From contig JBDTOX010000087.1 in the NCBI GenBank assembly GCA_039933015.1, positions 1-64,000 of the forward strand: a stretch of 64,000 nt of DNA, in the 5' to 3' direction. The notes under the pieces were generated by a model, which had not been told where the DNA came from, searched no databases, and saw only the letters and a program-made list of their open reading frames with translations. Both the position numbers and the translations under genes were made by a program. Numbering within the stretch: the stretch's first letter is position 1; every line of letters begins with the position of its first letter. The DNA is from JBDTOX01 sp039933015 (GTDB taxonomy: Bacteria > Pseudomonadota > Gammaproteobacteria > Burkholderiales > Methylophilaceae). Shown in pieces: positions 59,463 through 64,000 of the stretch.

Positions 59463-60626
59463 TTAAGCAGAAGTGAGAGCAGTTCCCCCTCTAGTCTCAT
59501 GCTTTACCTGATACATCGCCTGATCGGCGCGGCGAATTACATCAATAGCGGTTACATTTTTGTAGGGAAATATGCAAATACCAATACTGGCAGAAAGATC
59601 AGTGATTGGCGGAAGGTTGCGGATGAGTAGTGGCACACCAAGCTGCTGTTGCAGTTTGCTGGCAAGTACTTCCGCCGCTTCTTGCGTCTGTATATCACGC
59701 GCAAGCACAAAAAACTCATCGCCTCCCAGCCGCGATAAAGTATCAGCCTCGCGCATTACCCGCCTAAAGCGATTGGACACTTCCTGCAATACCAGATCAC
59801 CAGCGGCATGCCCATAAGTATCATTGATGGGTTTGAATCGATCGAGATCCAGGAAAAACCCTGCGCAAATCTGGTTATTGCGGGTGGAATAATTGATTGC
59901 CTGCTCAATACGGTCCATCAGCAACTCGCGGTTTGGCAAGCCGGTAAGCCTGTCATGCAAAGCCCGCTCATGCTGTAAACGCCGTTCCCTGTCCAGTTCC
60001 TGTTCCCGCAAAAATAATGAACGGTTTTGTGTCTCCGTCATATAACTGGAAAAAGCACAAAGCAAATTAGCTGAAACAATGAAAAAATTGGCACTCATCA
60101 CCGACAAGGCAGGTAATGGCCTTATCCATAGGAACATTAAATTAAAGAACGCCAGCAGTAATATACCCACCCAGGTTGCATTGATAAAGCGCAGTCCGGA
60201 AAAACAATGGCTCCAGAAAGTAATAAGAATTAAGCCTGCGAAGTAGTAGTTTACCGCTACGGCGGGCAGCAACCACATTTTGGCTAACAGCCCCAAGCCA
60301 GCAAAAAAACCTGCCAGCATCAGCACAAGCTGGTTTGAATATGCAAATCTTTTATAAAAGGTCAGTGCAAATACAGCAAAGGCAAGCATGATAACCATGG
60401 TACGTATATACCAAACTTTGATTACCGCTTCAGGGGGAACAAATAAACTATCCAGAAAACCGTAAAGGCCATAGATGATAGCACCCACCAGCAATGCGAT
60501 TCTGGCCTGACGGCGCAAACCTGGTAGTCTGTGATGACGATATAAAAACTCTAGGCGCTCATTCTTAAACCTAAGCGTCCATTTATCTAAAGAAGCTGAC
60601 TGCAGTAGTCGTTGGCTGATAGGCAT
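59463..60626 (-). CDS. Membrane-bound diguanylate cyclase (GGDEF)
   Basis: Synthesises the second messenger cyclic di-GMP. 387 aa: about six transmembrane helices in residues 40-200 (for example IALLVGAIIYGLYGFLDSLF, MVIMLAFAVFALTFY), a short coiled coil (LFLREQELDRERRLQHERALHDRLTGL, quoted in part), then a GGDEF domain with intact RLGGDEFF. Five residues before GGDEF stands the inhibitory I-site RxxD (READ), so product inhibition is expected. No EAL domain. It interrupts the otherwise metabolic serC-pheA-hisC-aroF gene row and ends in its own terminator. Confidence 0.93.
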   Translation of the reverse strand: MPISQRLLQSASLDKWTLRFKNERLEFLYRHHRLPGLRRQARIALLVGAIIYGLYGFLDSLFVPPEAVIKVWYIRTMVIMLAFAVFALTFYKRFAYSNQLVLMLAGFFAGLGLLAKMWLLPAVAVNYYFAGLILITFWSHCFSGLRFINATWVGILLLAFFNLMFLWIRPLPALSVMSANFFIVSANLLCAFSSYMTETQNRSLFLREQELDRERRLQHERALHDRLTGLPNRELLMDRIEQAINYSTRNNQICAGFFLDLDRFKPINDTYGHAAGDLVLQEVSNRFRRVMREADTLSRLGGDEFFVLARDIQTQEAAEVLASKLQQQLGVPLLIRNLPPITDLSASIGICIFPYKNVTAIDVIRRADQAMYQVKHETRGGTALTSA

Positions 60627-60688
60627 GAAATAACTGTTACATCACTTAACTTTCATCCAGTTAAAAGATTTATTGTGAGGCAGCCAAA

Positions 60689-61756
60689 TCATATCACCGC
60701 AATCGGATAAGACCCAAGCACCTTGATTAGGGATGCGCGTTGTTGTAATTCAGCCAAGGCGCTAGCCACAGCAGCCTCTTGATGGTGACCTTCAACATCA
60801 ACAAAAAATACGTATTCCCACATGCCTATTTTTGATGGGCGAGATTCCAGCTTGGTCATACTTACCTGATGCCTGGCCAATGGTGTCAATAGTTCAACTA
60901 TTGCGCCGGGTACGTTTTTAGCGGCCATGACCAGCGAAGTCTTGTCTCGTCCGGATGGTGCCACGTCGTGTGTTGCCAGCACCAGAAAGCGCGTGGTGTT
61001 TTTGGGATCGTCTTCAATATTCTCTGCAAGGGAATTCAGGCCAAATAAGTCTGCAGCACGTCGACTGGCTACCGCTGCAGCCCCCTCCTCCTCAGCCGCC
61101 AGCCTGGCCGCTTCAGCATTGCTGACCACAGCCTGAAGCTCGACACCTGGCAGATTCTGGTTCAGCCATTCGTGACATTGTGCAAGTGATTGCGCATGAG
61201 AATACAACTTGCGAATCTGGTTTATTTCGTTCGTTTTACTTAACAGGTTATGGTGAACAGCCAGCTCGATTTCACCACAGATGCTAAGGCTGGTGTCCAT
61301 TAGTAAATCCAGGGTACGGCCAATGGCTCCTTCAGTGGAATTTTCCACCGGCACTACACCATAATCGGCTTTACCCGATGCCACCGTGTGAAACACTTCA
61401 TCTATGGAGCTGCATTGCACAGGAGCAGAAAGACCACCAAACTGCTTATTTGCGGCTTCTTCGCTAAAAGTACCAAGCGGGCCGAGGAAAGCCACGGACA
61501 GTTCCTTTTCCAATGCACGACAATTTGACATCACACTGCGGAAAATAGCCGTGACAGCTTCGCCTGAAAGCGGGCCAGCATTGAGTTCCAGCAACCTGCG
61601 CAGCACTTGCGCTTCACGCTCCGGCCGGTAAATCGGGCCGCCATTTTTAAGATTGCCGATTTCACGCGCCAAGTGGGCGCGTTCATTGACGAACTGGAGT
61701 AACTGCTCGTCAATGGCATCAATTTTGTCACGGCATTGTTTAAGTTGCTGGCTCAT
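60689..61756 (-). CDS. pheA: Chorismate mutase/prephenate dehydratase (P-protein)
   Basis: Bifunctional enzyme converting chorismate via prephenate to phenylpyruvate. 355 aa from the ATG at 61756; the TTG seven codons earlier is less likely. Domain order: AroQ chorismate mutase (about 1-90, CRDKIDAIDEQLLQFVNERAHLAREIGNLK region), prephenate dehydratase (about 95-270, FLGPLGTFSEEAANKQFG, PVENSTEGAIGRTLDLL) and C-terminal ACT domain with KLESRPSKIGMWEYVFF, the phenylalanine-binding regulatory motif. It follows serC by 36 bases. Confidence 0.95.
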   Translation of the reverse strand: MSQQLKQCRDKIDAIDEQLLQFVNERAHLAREIGNLKNGGPIYRPEREAQVLRRLLELNAGPLSGEAVTAIFRSVMSNCRALEKELSVAFLGPLGTFSEEAANKQFGGLSAPVQCSSIDEVFHTVASGKADYGVVPVENSTEGAIGRTLDLLMDTSLSICGEIELAVHHNLLSKTNEINQIRKLYSHAQSLAQCHEWLNQNLPGVELQAVVSNAEAARLAAEEEGAAAVASRRAADLFGLNSLAENIEDDPKNTTRFLVLATHDVAPSGRDKTSLVMAAKNVPGAIVELLTPLARHQVSMTKLESRPSKIGMWEYVFFVDVEGHHQEAAVASALAELQQRASLIKVLGSYPIAVI

Positions 61757-61792
61757 GACTTCTTGTACATTCCGCAAGGAAAAAAGATATGC

Positions 61793-62875
61793 TTATCCAT
61801 GACTTTTTTCGAAGTCTTTCATGAAATCAATTAGCGCATTTACGCCTTCTACCGGCATTGCGTTATAAATCGAAGCGCGCATGCCACCTACTAGCTTGTG
61901 TCCCTTTAATTGCAGCAGGCCATGATGTTTGGCCTGATCAAGGAACACCGTATCAAGCGACGCATCCTTGATGCGGAACGGCACATTCATACGCGAACGA
62001 TTTTCCCGCGCAACTGGAGAATAGTAAAAATCGGCGCTATCCAGATATTCATAGAGCAAGCCTGCCTTGAGAATATTGGTTTTTTCCATCGCAGCCAGGC
62101 CGCCCTTGGCTTTCAACCACTTGAATACAAGGCCAGCTATGTACATGGCGTAGGTCGGTGGCGTGTTATACATGGAATCATTATCGGCATGCGTCTTGTA
62201 GTCAAACATGGTAGGCGTGCCGGCAATGGTCTGGCCTATGAAGTCTTCACGCACGATCACTATCGTCAGTCCGGCCGGCCCGATATTCTTTTGCGCGCCG
62301 GCATAGATGATGCCGAATTTACTGACATCCATAGGACGAGAAAGAATATGTGAAGACATATCCACGACCAGGGGCACTGCGCCCGTCTCTGGCGTCCAGA
62401 AAAGCTCCACGCCACCTATGGTCTCGTTCGAGGTGTAATGCACATAGGCTGCGTCTTTATTCAGCCGCCACTGATCTTGTGCAGGCGCATAAGTGAAATT
62501 GCGATCTGCGGATGAAGCCGCAATATCAACCTGGCAATATCTGGCGGCCTCTACAATCGCTTTCTGGGACCAAATGCCGGTATTGAGATAGTCAGCGCTT
62601 TTTTTGTCGCGCAACAAGTTCATCGGCACCATGGAGAACTGGCTATGTGCTCCACCCTGTAGAAATAGCACCTTATAGCTGGCAGGAATCGCCATGAGCT
62701 CACGCAAATCAGCTTCCATCTCCGCAGCAATGCCCAGGAACTCCTTGCCGCGATGGCTCATTTCCATGATGGACATACCGGAGCCATGCCAGTTCATCAT
62801 CTCATCGCGCGCTTGTGCCAACACCTCTTTAGGCAGCACAGCGGGGCCGGCAGAGAAATTATAGATTTGTGCCAC
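61793..62875 (-). CDS. serC: Phosphoserine aminotransferase
   Basis: PLP-dependent aminotransferase of serine and pyridoxal phosphate synthesis, 360 aa. NFSAGPAVLPKEVLAQA at the N-terminus, QGGAHSQFSMVPMNLL, and the PLP-lysine segment YAGAQKNIGPAGLTIVIVRED (about 190-210) are diagnostic. Located 32 bases downstream of gyrA and 36 upstream of pheA, the gyrA-serC-pheA order common in betaproteobacteria. Confidence 0.96.
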   Translation of the reverse strand: MAQIYNFSAGPAVLPKEVLAQARDEMMNWHGSGMSIMEMSHRGKEFLGIAAEMEADLRELMAIPASYKVLFLQGGAHSQFSMVPMNLLRDKKSADYLNTGIWSQKAIVEAARYCQVDIAASSADRNFTYAPAQDQWRLNKDAAYVHYTSNETIGGVELFWTPETGAVPLVVDMSSHILSRPMDVSKFGIIYAGAQKNIGPAGLTIVIVREDFIGQTIAGTPTMFDYKTHADNDSMYNTPPTYAMYIAGLVFKWLKAKGGLAAMEKTNILKAGLLYEYLDSADFYYSPVARENRSRMNVPFRIKDASLDTVFLDQAKHHGLLQLKGHKLVGGMRASIYNAMPVEGVNALIDFMKDFEKSHG

Positions 62876-62907
62876 GGCTATCCTAATCTAGCAAATCAGG
62901 TCAAAAA

Positions 62908-64000
62908 TTATTCTTCAACGTCGTCTGTTTCAACGACTTTTTCCAAGCCTGAAAGTTTTTCGCCTTCGCCCAGATTGATCAATGTCACGCCTTGTGTGGC
63001 ACGGCCGAGTTCACGGATTTCCTTGACGCGGGTACGAATCAAGACGCCACCCGTGGTAATCAGCATGATCTCGTCGTCATCATTTACCAGTCTGGCGGCA
63101 ACTACGGTGCCATTGCGCTCACTGGTAGCTATCGCTTTAACACCTTGCGTGCCACGACCAGAATGACGGAAATCAGAGAGCACTGTACGTTTGCCATAGC
63201 CATTTTCAGTAGCTACTAGCACGGTTTGTTTGTCATCTGCGGCAATTAACAGGGAAATGACTTGCTGCTTGGCCTGCAGTTTCATGCCGCGCACACCGCG
63301 GGTGTTGCGACCCATGGCACGCACATCTTCTTCATCGAACCAGACGGCTTTCCCGCCGTTGGAAACCAGCACTATGTCGCTCTCGCCATTGGTGATTTCC
63401 GCACCAATCAGGATATCGCCTTCATCCAGGTTAATCGCGATGATGCCGGATTTACGCGGGTTGGAGAATTCAACCAGTGCGGTTTTCTTTACTGTGCCTT
63501 GTGCCGTCGCCATGAAAATGAAGTGATTTTCATCGAAGGTCTTCACCGGCAAAATGGCGTTTATTTTTTCGCCTTCCTCAAGTGGGAACAGGTTAACAAT
63601 CGGCTTGCCGCGGCTGATGCGACTGCCTTGCGGCACTTCGTAGACTTTCAGCCAATACACACGACCGCGGTTGGAGAAGCACAAGATGTAGTCATGGGTA
63701 TTCGCCACAAACATCTTGTCGATAAAGTCATCTTCCTTGGTCGCTGTCGCCTGCTTGCCGCGGCCGCCACGTTTCTGTGCACGGTATTCTTCCAGCGGCT
63801 GCGATTTCACATAACCGGTATGCGACAAGGTAACTACAACATCTTGCGGGGTAATCAGGTCTTCCAGCGACAGATCCTGTGCGTTGTGCACGATCTCACT
63901 GCGACGCTTGTCACCAAATTGCTGGCGAATTGCAGAAAGTTCTTCAACTATCATCTGCGTAACACGTTCGGGAGTGGCCAGAATGTCGAGCAAGTCAGCG
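62908..64000 (-). CDS. gyrA: DNA gyrase subunit A, C-terminal part (runs off the right edge)
   Basis: Catalytic subunit of DNA gyrase; only the last roughly 363 codons are in the window, the frame being open at base 64000. The beta-pinwheel C-terminal domain is complete, with repeated blades such as SNRGRVYWLKVYEVPQGSRISRGKP, VSNGGKAVWFDEEDVRAMGRNTRGVRG and TTGGVLIRTRVKEIRELGRATQGV (quoted as landmarks). The GyrA-box QKRGGRGKQ is intact, which distinguishes gyrase from topoisomerase IV ParC. It ends in the acidic tail usual for GyrA (ETDDVEE). Confidence 0.96.
   Translation of the reverse strand, partial: ADLLDILATPERVTQMIVEELSAIRQQFGDKRRSEIVHNAQDLSLEDLITPQDVVVTLSHTGYVKSQPLEEYRAQKRGGRGKQATATKEDDFIDKMFVANTHDYILCFSNRGRVYWLKVYEVPQGSRISRGKPIVNLFPLEEGEKINAILPVKTFDENHFIFMATAQGTVKKTALVEFSNPRKSGIIAINLDEGDILIGAEITNGESDIVLVSNGGKAVWFDEEDVRAMGRNTRGVRGMKLQAKQQVISLLIAADDKQTVLVATENGYGKRTVLSDFRHSGRGTQGVKAIATSERNGTVVAARLVNDDDEIMLITTGGVLIRTRVKEIRELGRATQGVTLINLGEGEKLSGLEKVVETDDVEE

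Noticed and set aside
1..64000. CRISPR arrays, insertion sequences, prophage or integron attC sites
   Set aside because: No regularly spaced identical repeats, transposase, integrase or phage structural genes were seen; the 3.97-4.21 kb repeats lack attC core sites.

Overview
The window reads as chromosomal DNA of a methylotrophic betaproteobacterium, most likely Methylophilaceae (Methylotenera/Methylophilus/Methylovorus-like). This is an inference from gene content: ribulose monophosphate (RuMP) enzymes (hps, phi, tal), the complete tetrahydromethanopterin (H4MPT)-linked formaldehyde oxidation route (fae, mtdB, mch, fhcBADC), NAD-linked formate dehydrogenase, and pqqABCDE, which makes the cofactor of methanol dehydrogenase. 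I see no rRNA, insertion sequence, prophage or CRISPR array. The only tRNA is tRNA-Leu(UAG).

Layout. 0-1.3 kb: start of trigger factor, tRNA-Leu and a small unknown protein. 1.4-7.3 kb: a three-gene RND efflux system, with an unusual tandem-repeat/hairpin region between the adaptor and pump genes. 7.4-33.8 kb: an almost unbroken C1 island. It contains a minus-strand cofactor operon (mfnD-like, mfnF-like, pabB, mfnE-like, pcd), a divergent HisA-like gene, tandem fae genes, phi/hps/tal, a second minus-strand operon (beta-RFAP synthase, mtdB, ATP-grasp, mch, RimK-like, CitG-like), a RIO kinase, and a plus-strand fhcBADC-fdhBA operon. 33.9-37.4 kb: housekeeping and unknown genes (yigZ, DUF4124, HerA-like ATPase, DUF302). 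37.6-45.2 kb: sulfate assimilation (cysB, TauE-like exporter, cysI, DUF934, cysH, cysD, cysN, fdxA). 45.7-46.7 kb: a class I fructose-bisphosphate aldolase. 46.9-53.5 kb: a LysR regulator divergent from a molybdenum hydroxylase operon (2Fe-2S subunit, Tat-exported large subunit, XdhC), then mocA and an MFS exporter. 53.5-57.0 kb: pqqABCDE. 57.2-64 kb: gyrA (partial), serC, pheA, a diguanylate cyclase, hisC and aroF.

How the genes work together. Formaldehyde from PQQ-dependent methanol oxidation can be assimilated by Hps/Phi, with transaldolase and aldolase regenerating the acceptor. Alternatively Fae, MtdB, Mch and Fhc oxidise it to formate, and FdhBA oxidises formate to CO2 with NADH formation. 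The same island carries genes for making the carriers: pABA (pabB), the first committed methanopterin step (beta-RFAP synthase), and methylofuran-type steps (mfnD/E/F-like). Four further genes (CitG-like, two ATP-grasp, HisA-like) travel with this pathway but have unproven reactions. Intrinsic terminators or hairpins lie between hps and phi and between pqqA and pqqB, and would make the upstream gene of each pair more abundant.

The strongest non-coding oddity is the 3.97-4.21 kb region. It holds three imperfect tandem copies of about 76 bp, and the first two can form the same hairpin with compensatory base changes in the stem.
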